Source: Methylobacterium sp. BTF04 (lineage in GTDB: Bacteria; Pseudomonadota; Alphaproteobacteria; Rhizobiales; Beijerinckiaceae). Taken from it: a DNA stretch of 64,000 nucleotides. Shown here in pieces: positions 1 to 8,966 of the stretch. The translations under genes and the position numbers were made by a program. The DNA lies in contig NZ_JAAHTB010000001.1 in assembly GCF_010692745.1 (NCBI RefSeq), positions 62,001-126,000 on the forward strand, written 5' to 3'. A model generated the notes under the pieces. The model ran no database searches and was not told the DNA's origin. It worked only from the letters and a program-made list of their open reading frames with translations. Each line of letters starts with the position of its first letter. The first letter of the stretch is position 1.

Positions 1-1185
1 GGTGAGCGCTCCGTCGGCATCCACGGTGTAGGGGATGCGGGTGTCGATGCCGCGCGCCTGGAGTGCCCGGCCGTTAGCCATCCAGACATCGAAATCCTCA
101 CGTCCATGGCTCGGCGCGGTGTGGACGAATCCGGTGCCGGCCTCGTCGGTGACGTGATCGCCCTCGAGCAAAGGCACCTGGAAGTCGTAGCCGGGCACAT
201 GGCCGGCGAGCGGGTGGGCAAGCGTCAGGCCGCCGAGTTCGGCGGGGGTAACGTCACGCAGGCGCTCGAAGCCTTCGACACGCGCAGCGGCAAAGACCGA
301 GGCCGCGAGGGTGTCGGCCAGGATGTAGCTGTCGCCGACCTTGGCCCAGTTTTCCTCCGCCGCACTCGTGACGCGGAACAGCCCGTAGGCGACCCGCTTC
401 GCGTAGGCCACGGCGCGGTTGCCCGGCATGGTCCAGGGGGTGGTGGTCCAGATCACCACGCGGGCCGACGCGAGATCGCCAACCGCACCGGCGGTCAGCC
501 GGAACGCCGCGAAGATCGTATCGCTCACATGGTCCTCGTACTCGACCTCGGCCTCGGCCAAGGCGGTCTTCTCCACCACCGACCACATCACCGGCTTCGA
601 GCCGCGATAGAGCTGACCGGTGGCCGCGAAGGTCATGAGCTCGCTGGCGATGGTGGCCTCGGCGGCGAAGGTCATGGTGGCGTAGGGATGGTCCCAGTCG
701 CCGGTGACGCCGAGGCGCTTGAACTCTTCGCGTTGCACGTCGAGCCATTGGCCGGCGAAGGCCCGGCATTCCTGGCGGAATTCCAGAACCGGCACATCGT
801 CCTTGTTGCGGCCCTTGGCGCGGTACTGCTCCTCGATCTTCCATTCGATGGGAAGACCGTGACAATCCCAGCCCGGCACGTAGTTGGCGTCGTAGCCGAG
901 CGCGCCCTGCGAGCGGACGATGACATCCTTGAGGATCTTGTTCAGCGCCGTGCCAATGTGGATGTTGCCGTTGGCGTAGGGCGGTCCGTCATGCAGTACG
1001 AATTTCGGCCGGCCGGCGGCCTGGGTCCGGATCTGGCCGTAAAGGCCCGTGGCGGCCCAGCGCTCGAGCAGCAGAGGCTCGCGCACCGGCAGGCCGGCCC
1101 GCATCGGAAACTCGGTCTGCGGCAGGAACAGGGTCTTCGAGTAGTCGCGGGCCGGCGCGGTGGCGGGATCTGTCTGGTCGCTCAT
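1..1185 (-). CDS. ileS: Isoleucine--tRNA ligase, N-terminal part (cut by window edge)
   Basis: Class I aminoacyl-tRNA synthetase that charges tRNA-Ile in the cytoplasm. Only the first 395 or so codons are present; the gene continues beyond base 1. Read on the minus strand from the ATG at 1185, the protein begins [19 protein letters not shown]. It carries the class I signature region with HIGT in place of HIGH ([18 protein letters not shown]), then [14 protein letters not shown], and enters the CP1 editing domain ([13 protein letters not shown], and [11 protein letters not shown] near the edge). These are typical of bacterial IleRS. The KMSKS loop and anticodon-binding domain lie outside. No T-box or other leader is recognisable upstream of the start. 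The identity is secure; only the extent is unknown. Confidence 0.96.
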   Translation of the reverse strand, partial: MSDQTDPATAPARDYSKTLFLPQTEFPMRAGLPVREPLLLERWAATGLYGQIRTQAAGRPKFVLHDGPPYANGNIHIGTALNKILKDVIVRSQGALGYDANYVPGWDCHGLPIEWKIEEQYRAKGRNKDDVPVLEFRQECRAFAGQWLDVQREEFKRLGVTGDWDHPYATMTFAAEATIASELMTFAATGQLYRGSKPVMWSVVEKTALAEAEVEYEDHVSDTIFAAFRLTAGAVGDLASARVVIWTTTPWTMPGNRAVAYAKRVAYGLFRVTSAAEENWAKVGDSYILADTLAASVFAAARVEGFERLRDVTPAELGGLTLAHPLAGHVPGYDFQVPLLEGDHVTDEAGTGFVHTAPSHGREDFDVWMANGRALQARGIDTRIPYTVDADGALT

Positions 1186-1575
1186 GGTCTTCTGTAAGGT
1201 CTTGGCGCGGATCGTGGGCGGATCGGTGGCGAACACCGGAGCCGGCGGAGGAGGCGATACATAGCCCTCCCGGCATCCGCGCAAGGACCGCCGCGGCGAT
1301 CCTCAGACGGAGGCCGGGCTCATAATTCGAAAGCGGCAGGCGCCGCGCGGATCGCCATGAGCGCACATCCGGCGGCTTCTAGCAGCGGCGGATGGCGGAG
1401 ACCAGCGAGCTTTGACCAGAAGCGGCAGCGCCTGGCGCTTTGGCAAAGTGAGCCAAGTCATCATCGGCCATGCCACCTTTTCGAAGCTCGGCCGTTGATG
1501 ACCGCGCAGATCGTCGACCCCCGGGTCGGCGTCGTGCGAAAGCCTCGAAAAATTCCCGAGAGAGGATACACCGCC
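1186..1575. other. Intergenic region between ileS and a small secreted-protein gene
   Basis: This 390-base stretch separates the divergent ileS and the small gene at 1576. An open frame runs upstream of 1576 in frame with it, but it has no ribosome-binding site and low-complexity composition, so I do not call it coding. It must hold both promoters. I see no clear operator, tRNA or terminator. Confidence 0.5.
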
Positions 1576-1842
1576 ATGAGAAAAGCACTGCTCGCCGCCA
1601 CCCTCGTCCTGTCGGCCTTCGCTCTGTCCGGAGCGGCCGAGGCACAGGGCCTTCCGGGCGGCGTCCGCCGGGGTGCAGCCGAGGGTGACCGGGTCGCTGG
1701 TCCGGTCGGTGGCATCGTGGGTGGCGCGGTCGGCGGAGCCGTCGGCACCGTCAACGGGGCGCTCGGCATCGATCCGGGCCGCCGCGCTTATCGGACCCGG
1801 ATGAAGTCGCGCCGGCACACCCGCCACCACCATCACCGCTGA
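1576..1842 (+). CDS. Small glycine-rich exported protein
   Basis: 88 residues. The N-terminus (MRKALLAATLVLSAFALSGAAEAQG) is a textbook Sec signal peptide with likely cleavage after AEA. The mature part has a Gly/Val-rich stretch (GGIVGGAVGGAVGTVNGALG, about 45-64) resembling glycine-zipper segments of small envelope proteins, then a very basic Arg/His tail ending HTRHHHHR. A purine-rich GAGAGAGG lies just upstream of the ATG. The His-rich tail could bind metal, but this is only composition. Its 3' end overlaps the convergent permease gene by 10 bases. Function unknown; similar small exported proteins are common in Methylobacterium. Confidence 0.7.
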   Translation: MRKALLAATLVLSAFALSGAAEAQGLPGGVRRGAAEGDRVAGPVGGIVGGAVGGAVGTVNGALGIDPGRRAYRTRMKSRRHTRHHHHR

Positions 1843-2735
1843 AGCCGGGCCCTTTCGCGGCGCTCCTGCGCCAGCAGGTAGAGCCCCGAGCCCACGACGA
1901 TGGACGCACCGAGCAGCGTCCATCGGTTCGGCACGTCACCGAAGATCAGATAGCCCAGAAGGACCGACCACAGCAGCTGGGTGTAAATGAAAGGCGCCAG
2001 CACGTTGGCCGGTGCGCGGGCATGGGCCAGCACCAGGAGCCAGTGCCCCATCGTACCGAACAGCCCGACACCGACGAGGAGCGCCCAGACCACCCATACG
2101 GTGGGCGTGGTCCAGATCCAGGGCACCAGCGGGCTCATCAGCGCGAGACCGGCAAGGCCGGAATAGAACATCGTCGTGGCCGTCGAATCCGTCGCCGCCA
2201 GCTTGCGCGTGGTGAGGACGTAGAACGCATAGCACAGCATGTTACCGATGCTGAGGAGCACCGCCGGCTGAGCCGGGCCAATTCCGGGGCGGACGATCAC
2301 CAGCACCCCGAGGAAGCCGATGGCTATAGCGGCGAGCCGCCATCGGGAGGACCATTCGCCCAGCAGCGGACCGGCCAGAAGTGCCACCATCAGCGGTGTC
2401 GCGAACTGGATCGACAGGGTCTCGGCCAGTTGCAGGTGCCGCAGGGCCAGGAAGTTCAGCGCCGTGGAGCCGAACAGCAGCAGCGAACGCAGGGTCTGAA
2501 GGCCGAGGCGATTCGTGCGTGCGACCCCCGGCGTGGTCAGCGGATTGACGAACAGCGAGACCAAGGCAACGCTCACCGCGTAGCGCATGAAGGTCGAGAG
2601 CAGCGGATCGACACCGAGACGCGCGAGACTTTTGGCCGAGGCGTCGAGGCAGGCGAAGAACGCCAGCGTGCCGCACATGAGCCCGATGCCGACACGCCGC
2701 CGGTTGGCAGCCTCCGTTTCCCCCACCGCGTTCAT
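1833..2735 (-). CDS. EamA/DMT-family transporter
   Basis: 300-residue inner-membrane protein of the drug/metabolite transporter superfamily, with about ten hydrophobic segments arranged as two EamA repeats (roughly residues 14-145 and 160-290). Typical family stretches are visible, such as LSIQFATPLMVALLAGPLLGEW and APFIYTQLLWSVLLGYLIFGD. Members export metabolites, amino acids or drugs; the substrate cannot be read from sequence. I start at the ATG at 2735 (MNAVGETEAANRRR) because the upstream in-frame extension is Arg-rich and non-hydrophobic. It stands alone, convergent with the small gene to its left. Confidence 0.88.
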   Translation of the reverse strand: MNAVGETEAANRRRVGIGLMCGTLAFFACLDASAKSLARLGVDPLLSTFMRYAVSVALVSLFVNPLTTPGVARTNRLGLQTLRSLLLFGSTALNFLALRHLQLAETLSIQFATPLMVALLAGPLLGEWSSRWRLAAIAIGFLGVLVIVRPGIGPAQPAVLLSIGNMLCYAFYVLTTRKLAATDSTATTMFYSGLAGLALMSPLVPWIWTTPTVWVVWALLVGVGLFGTMGHWLLVLAHARAPANVLAPFIYTQLLWSVLLGYLIFGDVPNRWTLLGASIVVGSGLYLLAQERRERARLQR

Positions 2736-3050
2736 CCCGAATGACTGGAGACGCGTCCAAGGAGCGGCGCCCGAAGACGGCGGTTTACGGGAAAGCCGCG
2801 ACGGGGGCACCCGCCCGGCGAGCGGGGCGGCTAAGCGGGCCGAGACCACAGTTCGGCCTCGACGCGCCACCCGACCGCGTGCCATCCGCCGCAATGCATC
2901 GGGTCATGACGCGAACATTGGAGCAGCGCGTACGTTTTTGCACCTAACTCGCTATTCGACACTAAAAAGTGCCCGTCTACAAAATGTTAGAGATCGTAGG
3001 CTACCGTCACTGCAGACGAAGGCTGCAACATACTTTCGATCGGAACCGAT
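2736..3050. other. Intergenic region, partly AT-rich
   Basis: 315 bases between divergent genes. The right half (about 2930-3050) is clearly lower in GC than its surroundings and includes a sigma-EcfG-like element. No coding signal is seen on either strand. Confidence 0.45.
2912..2936 (+). promoter_or_regulatory. Candidate general-stress (EcfG-type) promoter
   Basis: CGAAC at 2912-2916, a 16-base spacer, and CGTT at 2933-2936 resemble the alphaproteobacterial EcfG consensus GGAAC-N16/17-CGTT with one mismatch in the -35 element. It points to the small membrane protein gene about 115 bases downstream. This is a pattern match only. Confidence 0.3.
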
Positions 3051-3347
3051 ATGGCGAAATGGATTCCAGGCATCGCCACGTTTGGATTGCTGTGCCTGAT
3101 GATTATCCCCGCTCCGGGCATCCTGGGCATCGTCATCGGCGGATGCTGCGTCCTCGCCATCGCGATCAGGGCGATGATGTGGTTGCTCGATGGCATGGCC
3201 ACCCGGCTGCTCGGCCTGGCGGGACGCCTGCGCGGAGGCCGCAACGGCAAGAGCCGGCGTAACGTGCATGCCGGCTCCGGCATTGCCAGGAAATCCGCGG
3301 AGCGGGTGCGGCCTCCCGCCCCTGCCCAGGCCGCCCGGCGGCTCTGA
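3051..3347 (+). CDS. Small membrane protein of unknown function
   Basis: 98 residues, starting MAKWIPGIATFGLLCLMIIP. Two hydrophobic stretches (about 5-20 and 24-48) suggest a hairpin in the inner membrane, followed by a basic, Arg/Pro-rich cytoplasmic tail (GRLRGGRNGKSRRN to the end). I do not recognise a family. It sits alone between a divergent transporter and a convergent MarR gene. A possible stress promoter upstream hints at stress expression, but this is inference. Confidence 0.5.
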   Translation: MAKWIPGIATFGLLCLMIIPAPGILGIVIGGCCVLAIAIRAMMWLLDGMATRLLGLAGRLRGGRNGKSRRNVHAGSGIARKSAERVRPPAPAQAARRL

Positions 3348-3470
3348 CGGAACGCAACGAGACGGCTCGCCCGACATGACATCGGTTCCGTAGGCACGGA
3401 CGCGATACTCGTGCTTTGAGCGGCTGCGTTGTTTTCGACCGAACCGAGACCGGCCCCGTTCGAAACCAGT

Positions 3471-4028
3471 CTAGATCGAGCGCTCGATCCCGTCCTGCGG
3501 AATTGGAACGACCAGCGCGTCGGCGTCGTCCTCGTCGATCTCGGAATCGCCCTCGACCTCATGGCCGGTGGCGCCCGAGGCGTCGGCGAGGTTGCGAGCG
3601 GCCTTGCGCAAGAGCTTGCGCAGGCGGCGGCGCTCCTTGCCGTCGAACCCATCGAGGAGTTCGGCCTCGACCTCATCCCAGATCCGCTCGATGGCCTCGG
3701 CCTTGGCGAGCCCCGACTCGGTGAGGCGGACCCGCACGATGCGCCCGTCGCCGGCCTCGGCGCGGCGCTCGACGAAGCCCAGCGCGGCGAGCCGTGAAAT
3801 CGTCTTCGATGCCGTGGGTGGCCGCACCCGGAGGGTCGCGGCCAGATCGCCCATGGTCATGGTGCCGGCCGCGGCCAGCGCCTGCACCACCTGCTCCTGC
3901 CCGGCGAACAGATCGTGGGCCGCCAGCCGGTCGCCGACGCGGGAGCGGTGCAGGCGCGCCGCCTGGACGAGCGCCCAGCCGACGCTCTTGGAGCCGGGCG
4001 GACGGATGCGCTTGTCGGCCTTGGTCAT
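3471..4028 (-). CDS. MarR-family winged-helix transcriptional regulator
   Basis: 185 residues. The central part is a MarR DNA-binding domain: GQEQVVQALAAAGTMTMGDLAATLRVRPPTASKTISRLAALGFVERR is the helix-turn-helix, followed by the wing GDGRIVRVRLTESG. The C-terminus is unusual for the family: after the helical dimerisation segment it ends in a long acidic tail (EVEGDSEIDEDDADALVV). I start at the ATG at 4028 (MTKADKRIRPPG); an in-frame ATG lies upstream and is possible. It is divergent from the nucleotide-sugar operon, so regulation of that operon is conceivable but unsupported by any operator I can see. Confidence 0.88.
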   Translation of the reverse strand: MTKADKRIRPPGSKSVGWALVQAARLHRSRVGDRLAAHDLFAGQEQVVQALAAAGTMTMGDLAATLRVRPPTASKTISRLAALGFVERRAEAGDGRIVRVRLTESGLAKAEAIERIWDEVEAELLDGFDGKERRRLRKLLRKAARNLADASGATGHEVEGDSEIDEDDADALVVPIPQDGIERSI

Positions 4029-4349
4029 GGTCCCGTCGGTATCCCTGTCGGTCCTGATGTCCCGCGGCAGGATGCCGGGCACGGCCGCTGGTCTCTCGTC
4101 AGCCGCCTGCATCCTTCGTATCCCTTCGTTCGGGCGCACGCACGCTGCACCTGTGCCCCGGCGATCCGGGTGCACGCCACCGACAGGCCGGCAACTGACA
4201 GCCGCACATGAAGCTGCGATGACACCGCCGCCGCGAAACCGGGCGATCGCATCGTTTTACCGGCGGAACCGCTCGCCTGGACGGGCGAGACTCCCTCGAC
4301 TACGTCTCCCCTGTCCGCCGATGACGGGCGAGCGAGCTTTGAGGCGTCC
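4029..4349. other. Intergenic region between marR-type gene and rfbF
   Basis: 321 bases that must carry divergent promoters. I see no convincing MarR palindrome, terminator or RNA element. A GAGG just before the ATG at 4350 is the rfbF ribosome-binding site. Confidence 0.45.
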
Positions 4350-5117
4350 ATGAAGGCAGTCATCCTCGCAGGCGGGCTCGGCACACGCCTCTCCGAGGAG
4401 ACGGTGACGCGCCCCAAGCCGATGCTGGAAATCGGCGGGCGGCCGATCCTGTGGCACATCATGCAGATCTTCGCGGCGCACGGCGTCACCGAGTTCGTGA
4501 TCTGCCTCGGCTACAAGGGCTACGTCATCAAAGAGTTCTTCCTGAACTATCGGCTGCACCTCTCCGACGTCACCATCGATGTCGGACGCGGCCATGTCGA
4601 CTTCCACCGCAGCAACGCCGAGGATTGGCGCGTCTCGCTGATCGAGACCGGCGAAGGCACGATGACCGGCGGCCGCCTGAAGCGGGTCCGCGACTATCTC
4701 GGCGACGACGACTTCTTCATGACCTACGGTGACGGCGTCGCCGACGTCGACCTCACGGCCTTGGCCGCCTTCCACAAAGCTCAGGGCAAGCTCGCGACGC
4801 TCACCGCCGTGACGCCCCCGGGTCGCTTCGGCGCGCTGGAACTCGACGGGACGCGGGTGCGCAATTTCCGCGAGAAGCCGGCGGGCGATGGGGCGGCCAT
4901 CAACGGCGGCTTCTTCGTCCTTTCGCCCCAGGTGCTCGACCGGGTGGCCGGTGATTCCACCGTGTGGGAGGCCGAGCCGCTGGAGAGCCTCGCCCGGGAG
5001 GGACAGCTCGCGGCCTATGTCCATTCCGGCTTCTGGCAGGCGATGGACACCCTACGCGACAAGAACCACCTCGAAGCGTTGTGGGCGGAGGGGCGTGCGC
5101 CGTGGAAGTGCTGGTAG
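4350..5117 (+). CDS. rfbF: Glucose-1-phosphate cytidylyltransferase
   Basis: 255 residues, full length for the family. It makes CDP-glucose from CTP and glucose-1-phosphate, the first step to CDP-linked deoxysugars. The nucleotidyltransferase signature is at the extreme N-terminus (MKAVILAGGLGTRLSEETVTRPKPM), followed by YKGYVIKEFFLNYRLH and the catalytic-loop TYGDGVADVD. The C-terminal GFWQAMDTLRDKNHLEALW is characteristic of RfbF. It is the first gene of a five-gene same-strand cluster (4350-8950), 66 bases ahead of rfbG. Confidence 0.95.
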   Translation: MKAVILAGGLGTRLSEETVTRPKPMLEIGGRPILWHIMQIFAAHGVTEFVICLGYKGYVIKEFFLNYRLHLSDVTIDVGRGHVDFHRSNAEDWRVSLIETGEGTMTGGRLKRVRDYLGDDDFFMTYGDGVADVDLTALAAFHKAQGKLATLTAVTPPGRFGALELDGTRVRNFREKPAGDGAAINGGFFVLSPQVLDRVAGDSTVWEAEPLESLAREGQLAAYVHSGFWQAMDTLRDKNHLEALWAEGRAPWKCW

Positions 5118-5183
5118 GCGCGCCCGTTCCTGACATCGGCCGCGGGTCGGTGTAACGAGGCTGCGTCCGGAGACCCCAACGGC

Positions 5184-6296
5184 GTGCAACCCTTCCTCTC
5201 CTCGAGCACATCGACCAAGGCCCTCAACCCCGATCCCGCCTTCTGGGCCGGCCGGTCGGTGCTCGTCACCGGGCATACCGGCTTCAAGGGCGCCTGGCTG
5301 AGCCTGTGGCTGGAGCGGCTCGGGGCGCGGGTGAGCGGACTCGCGTTGGCGCCGGACACCTCCCCCGCCTTGTCCGATCTCGTCCTGGCCGGACAGATCG
5401 ACGGACGGATCGGCGACATCCGCGACGCCGGCATCGTGCGGGCCTGCCTCGCCGAGACCCGGCCCGAGATCGTGATCCACATGGCGGCCCAGGCCCTGGT
5501 GCGCGCGTCCTACCGCGATCCGCTGGCCACCTACGCCACCAACGTGATGGGCACCGCGCATGTGCTCGACGCCGTGCGCGCCACGCCGTCCGTCCGCGCC
5601 GTCGTGGTGGTGACGAGCGACAAGGCCTACGAGAACCGCGAATGGCCCTATGGCTATCGCGAGACCGAGGCGCTCGGCGGCCACGATCCCTACAGCAGCT
5701 CCAAGGCCTGCGCCGAACTGGTGACGAGCGCCTACCGGGCGTCGTTTCTGGCGACACGCGACTGCCGGGTCGCCACCGCACGGGCCGGCAACGTCATCGG
5801 CGGCGGCGACTGGTCGGAGGACCGGCTGGTTCCCGATATCGTGCGGGCGTTTGCGCGGGGGGACTCCGTCGAGATTCGCGCGCCGCATGCGACCCGGCCC
5901 TGGCAGCACGTGCTCGAACCCTTGAGCGGTTACTTGCGCTTGGCCGAGGCTTTGTGCGGGACGGACGGCGCGGACTTCGCGCAAGCCTGGAATTTCGGGC
6001 CGACTGACGAGGATTGCCGCCCCGTCGCCCACATCGTCGCCACGCTCGCCGAGAGTTGGGGAGGGCAGGCCGCCTGGCACCTCTCACAGGAGACCCACCC
6101 GCACGAGGCGACCTTCCTGAAGGTCGACGCCTCCAAGGCCCGCAGCCGCCTGAGCTGGGACCGGCGCCTGCGCCTAGACGAAGCCCTGGCCTGGACCGCC
6201 GCGTGGCACCGCAGCCAGGTGGACGGCGCATCGGCCCTCGACCTGACGCTGGCGCAGATCGCCGCCTACGCAACGCGAGGACGCGAACACCCGTGA
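5184..6296 (+). CDS. rfbG: CDP-glucose 4,6-dehydratase
   Basis: 370 residues, GTG start. Short-chain dehydrogenase/reductase fold enzyme that converts CDP-glucose to CDP-4-keto-6-deoxyglucose using bound NAD+. The Rossmann motif is VTGHTGFKGAW (about residues 33-43). The family block ENREWPYGYRETEALGGHDP precedes the catalytic YSSSK, where Tyr and Lys are intact. RPWQHVLEPLSGYL is typical of RfbG. Its TGA overlaps the likely GTG start of the next gene, so the two are translationally coupled. It follows rfbF directly, and the pair is diagnostic for CDP-deoxyhexose synthesis. Confidence 0.95.
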   Translation: MQPFLSSSTSTKALNPDPAFWAGRSVLVTGHTGFKGAWLSLWLERLGARVSGLALAPDTSPALSDLVLAGQIDGRIGDIRDAGIVRACLAETRPEIVIHMAAQALVRASYRDPLATYATNVMGTAHVLDAVRATPSVRAVVVVTSDKAYENREWPYGYRETEALGGHDPYSSSKACAELVTSAYRASFLATRDCRVATARAGNVIGGGDWSEDRLVPDIVRAFARGDSVEIRAPHATRPWQHVLEPLSGYLRLAEALCGTDGADFAQAWNFGPTDEDCRPVAHIVATLAESWGGQAAWHLSQETHPHEATFLKVDASKARSRLSWDRRLRLDEALAWTAAWHRSQVDGASALDLTLAQIAAYATRGREHP

Positions 6297-7522
6297 CGAT
6301 GCCAGCCTGCCGCGCCTGCGGCGCCCTCCTACGCCACAGCATCGCCGATCTCGGACTGTCGCCCCTGGCCAACGCCTACGTGCCGGCCTCCCGGGCCCGG
6401 ATGGGCGAGATGTACCAGCCCCTCCACGCCCATGTCTGCGAGGCCTGCTTCCTGGTGCAGCTGGAGGCGTTCGAGACGCCGGAGGCGATCTTTTCGGACT
6501 ATGCCTATTTCTCCGGCTTCTCGGCGGGCTGGCTTGCCCATGCGGAAGCCTATGTCGACGCCATGCAGGCACGCTTCCATCTCGACACCGGAAGCCGGGT
6601 GGTCGAAGTGGCGAGTAACGACGGCTACCTACTGCAATACGTGGTCGCGCGCGGGATACCGGCCCTCGGGGTCGAGCCGGCGGCCAATGTCGCCGCCGTG
6701 GCGCGCGCGCGCGGCGTGCCCACCGAGATCGCCTTCTTCGGCGAAGCGACGGCGCGGCGCCTGCGCGGGGACGGGCATGCGGCCGACCTGATGGTCGCCA
6801 ATAACGTGCTCGCGCACGTGCCCGACCTGCACGATTTCATCGAAGGCTTCCGGGTTCTTCTGAAGCCGCAAGGGGTCGGCACCTTCGAGTTCCCGCACCT
6901 CCTGCGGATGATCGAGGAACGCCAGTTCGACACGATCTACCACGAGCATTTCTCGTATCTCTCGCTCGGGGTCGTCTCCGGCCTGCTCGAACGCCACGGC
7001 CTGCGGGTGTTCGACGTCGAGGAGCTGCCGACCCATGGCGGGTCCCTGCGGGTGTTCGTCTGTCACGCCGCGTCCGCTCACGACCGGAGCCCGGCCGTCG
7101 CGCGCGTGATGGCGGCCGAGCGAACGGGTGGCCTGTTCGATCTCTCGGGCTACGATGCCTTCGCCGATGCGGTGGTCGGCATCAAATGCGCGACCCTGAA
7201 GTTCTTGGTGGAGTGCCGGGCGAGTGCCAAGACCGTCTGTGCCTACGGGGCGGCGGCCAAGGGCAACACCTTCCTCAACTATTGCGGCATCGGGCGCGAA
7301 TTCGTGACGGCGGTGGCCGATCGCTCGCCGCACAAGCAGGGCACCCTGCTCCCCGGCAGCCGCATCCCGGTGATATCGCCCGAGGCGCTTCTCGCGATGA
7401 GGCCGGATTACGTCCTGATCCTACCCTGGAACCTCAAGCACGAGATCATGGCGGAGATGGCCGAGATCCGGAGCTGGGGCGGCCGCTTCGTCACCGCGAT
7501 CCCAAACCTGACGGTGACCTGA
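6293..7522 (+). CDS. SAM-dependent sugar C-methyltransferase
   Basis: 409 residues from the GTG at 6293, which overlaps the rfbG stop as GTGA (the ATG at 6299 is a close alternative). Three parts match the TylCIII/CloU-type NDP-hexose C-methyltransferases. First comes an N-terminal zinc-binding region with CRACG and a second Cys pair (HVCEACFLVQLE). Next is a Rossmann SAM-binding domain (VVEVASNDGYLLQY, then LMVANNVLAHVPDLHDFIEG). Last is a C-terminal domain with CAYGAAAKGNTFLNYCGI and DRSPHKQGTLLPGSRIPV. Relatives methylate C-3 of a 4-keto-6-deoxy sugar, which fits its place after rfbG. The exact carbon methylated is inferred from the family. Confidence 0.92.
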   Translation: MTMPACRACGALLRHSIADLGLSPLANAYVPASRARMGEMYQPLHAHVCEACFLVQLEAFETPEAIFSDYAYFSGFSAGWLAHAEAYVDAMQARFHLDTGSRVVEVASNDGYLLQYVVARGIPALGVEPAANVAAVARARGVPTEIAFFGEATARRLRGDGHAADLMVANNVLAHVPDLHDFIEGFRVLLKPQGVGTFEFPHLLRMIEERQFDTIYHEHFSYLSLGVVSGLLERHGLRVFDVEELPTHGGSLRVFVCHAASAHDRSPAVARVMAAERTGGLFDLSGYDAFADAVVGIKCATLKFLVECRASAKTVCAYGAAAKGNTFLNYCGIGREFVTAVADRSPHKQGTLLPGSRIPVISPEALLAMRPDYVLILPWNLKHEIMAEMAEIRSWGGRFVTAIPNLTVT

Positions 7523-7526
7523 CGCG

Positions 7527-8054
7527 ATGGACTTCGCCGAACTCCCGCTCGCCGGCGCCTACCGGGTGACGCCCGAGCCCGTCACCGACGCGCGCGGATT
7601 CTTTGCCCGCACCGTGTGCGAGGACGACTTTTCCGCGCACGGGCTGATCGGACGCTTCGCGCAGTCGAGCGTCTCGTACAACACGCTCAGGGGTACGGTG
7701 CGGGGCCTGCACTATGCGGTCGAGCCCCATGCGGAGACCAAGCTCGTCCGCTGCACGATGGGGGCGATCCACGATGTGATCGTCGACCTGCGACCGGACT
7801 CGGCCACCTATCTGCAGGCATTCGGTACGGAGCTGACGGCAGAAAACCGCGCCGCCCTCTACATTCCGGCGGGCTTCGCCCACGGCTTCCAGACGCTCAC
7901 CGACGCGACGGAGGTCCTGTACATGATCGACCGGGCCTACGTGCCGGGTGCGGCGCGGGGCCTGCGCTGGAACGATCCCGCGCTCCAATTCACGTGGCCG
8001 GAGCCCGTGACGGTGATCTCGGACCGCGACCTCGCCTTCCCGGACTGGACCTGA
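7527..8054 (+). CDS. rfbC: dTDP-4-dehydrorhamnose 3,5-epimerase family protein
   Basis: 175 residues, a single cupin-fold domain of normal RmlC length. The catalytic-His region (TVRGLHYAVEPHAETKLVRC), the second block (VIVDLRPDSATY) and the substrate-binding end (YMIDRAYVPGAARGLRWNDPAL) are all present. It lies 4 bases after the methyltransferase. In this context it probably epimerises C-5, or C-3 and C-5, of the CDP-4-keto C-methylated sugar and not a dTDP substrate. The gene symbol reflects the family only. Confidence 0.9.
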   Translation: MDFAELPLAGAYRVTPEPVTDARGFFARTVCEDDFSAHGLIGRFAQSSVSYNTLRGTVRGLHYAVEPHAETKLVRCTMGAIHDVIVDLRPDSATYLQAFGTELTAENRAALYIPAGFAHGFQTLTDATEVLYMIDRAYVPGAARGLRWNDPALQFTWPEPVTVISDRDLAFPDWT

Positions 8055-8059
8055 TTCAC

Positions 8060-8950
8060 GTGAAACGCGTCCTCGTCACCGGTGCCTCCGGCTTCGTCGG
8101 CCGCCATGCGGTGGAGGCGCTGCGGATGCGGGGTTTCGAGGTTCACGGCGTCGGCCGTGGCGGCGACCCGGCGCATCACCCCACCGACCTGCTGAACCCG
8201 GCAGAGCGGCGCGCCCTGATGGACGCGGTTCGGCCGAGCCATTGTCTCCACCTCGCCTGGGATGCAGAGCCCGGCCGCTACTGGACCTCGGAAGCAAATC
8301 TCGATTGGGTGGCGGCGAGTCTCGATCTCGCCCGGAGCTTCGTCGCCTGTGGCGGACGGCGCTTGGTGGTGGCGGGGACCTGCGCCGAGTACGAATGGGG
8401 CACACCCCGCTTGCATGAGACCGCGACCCCGTGCCGGCCGGCGACCCTCTACGGTGTCGCCAAGGACGGAACCCGCCGCATCGTCGAGGCCTATGCCCGG
8501 ACGGTAGGCCTCTCAGTGGCCTGGGGACGGCTGTTCTTTCTCTACGGTCCGGGCGAGCGACCCGGCCGACTCGTCGCCGACGCGACCTGCGCGCTACTGG
8601 CCGGGACACCGTTCGCGACCTCGCCGGGACACCAGATCCGCGACTTTCTGCACGTGGCCGACGCCGCGGGCGCCCTCGCCGCCCTCCTCGACAGCCCTGT
8701 GGCGGGGGCGGTGAACATCGGATCGGGGAAAGCCGTGCCGGTGCGTACGTTGCTCGACGGCATCGCGCTGCTCACGGGCCGCCCCGATCTCATCGCCTAC
8801 GGCGCGCGTCCGCTCGGGCTTGGCGAGCCGGCCGCGATCGAAGCGGACATTCACCGACTTTCGGACGAGGTCGGGTTCGCGCCCCGCTTCGATCTCGATG
8901 CGGGGCTCGCCGATACGGTGGCGTGGTGGCGGCAGCAAACTGACGGTTGA
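8060..8950 (+). CDS. NAD(P)-dependent sugar epimerase/4-ketoreductase
   Basis: 296 residues from the GTG at 8060 (next residues KRVLVTGASGFVGRHAVE). Extended short-chain dehydrogenase with the GASGFVG Rossmann motif, VVAGTCAEYEWG, and the catalytic TLYGVAKDG with Tyr and Lys in YxxxK spacing. The last gene of the cluster, 5 bases after the epimerase; it most likely reduces the C-4 keto group to finish the CDP-linked sugar. Stereochemistry cannot be predicted. No glycosyltransferase or polymerase gene follows, so the acceptor of the sugar is unknown from this window. Confidence 0.88.
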   Translation: MKRVLVTGASGFVGRHAVEALRMRGFEVHGVGRGGDPAHHPTDLLNPAERRALMDAVRPSHCLHLAWDAEPGRYWTSEANLDWVAASLDLARSFVACGGRRLVVAGTCAEYEWGTPRLHETATPCRPATLYGVAKDGTRRIVEAYARTVGLSVAWGRLFFLYGPGERPGRLVADATCALLAGTPFATSPGHQIRDFLHVADAAGALAALLDSPVAGAVNIGSGKAVPVRTLLDGIALLTGRPDLIAYGARPLGLGEPAAIEADIHRLSDEVGFAPRFDLDAGLADTVAWWRQQTDG

Positions 8951-8966
8951 CTGCAACTTTCCCGCA

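Noticed and set aside
1357-1575. Upstream extension of the small glycine-rich gene
   Set aside because: In-frame but lacks a ribosome-binding site; the ATG at 1576 has one and starts a clean signal peptide.
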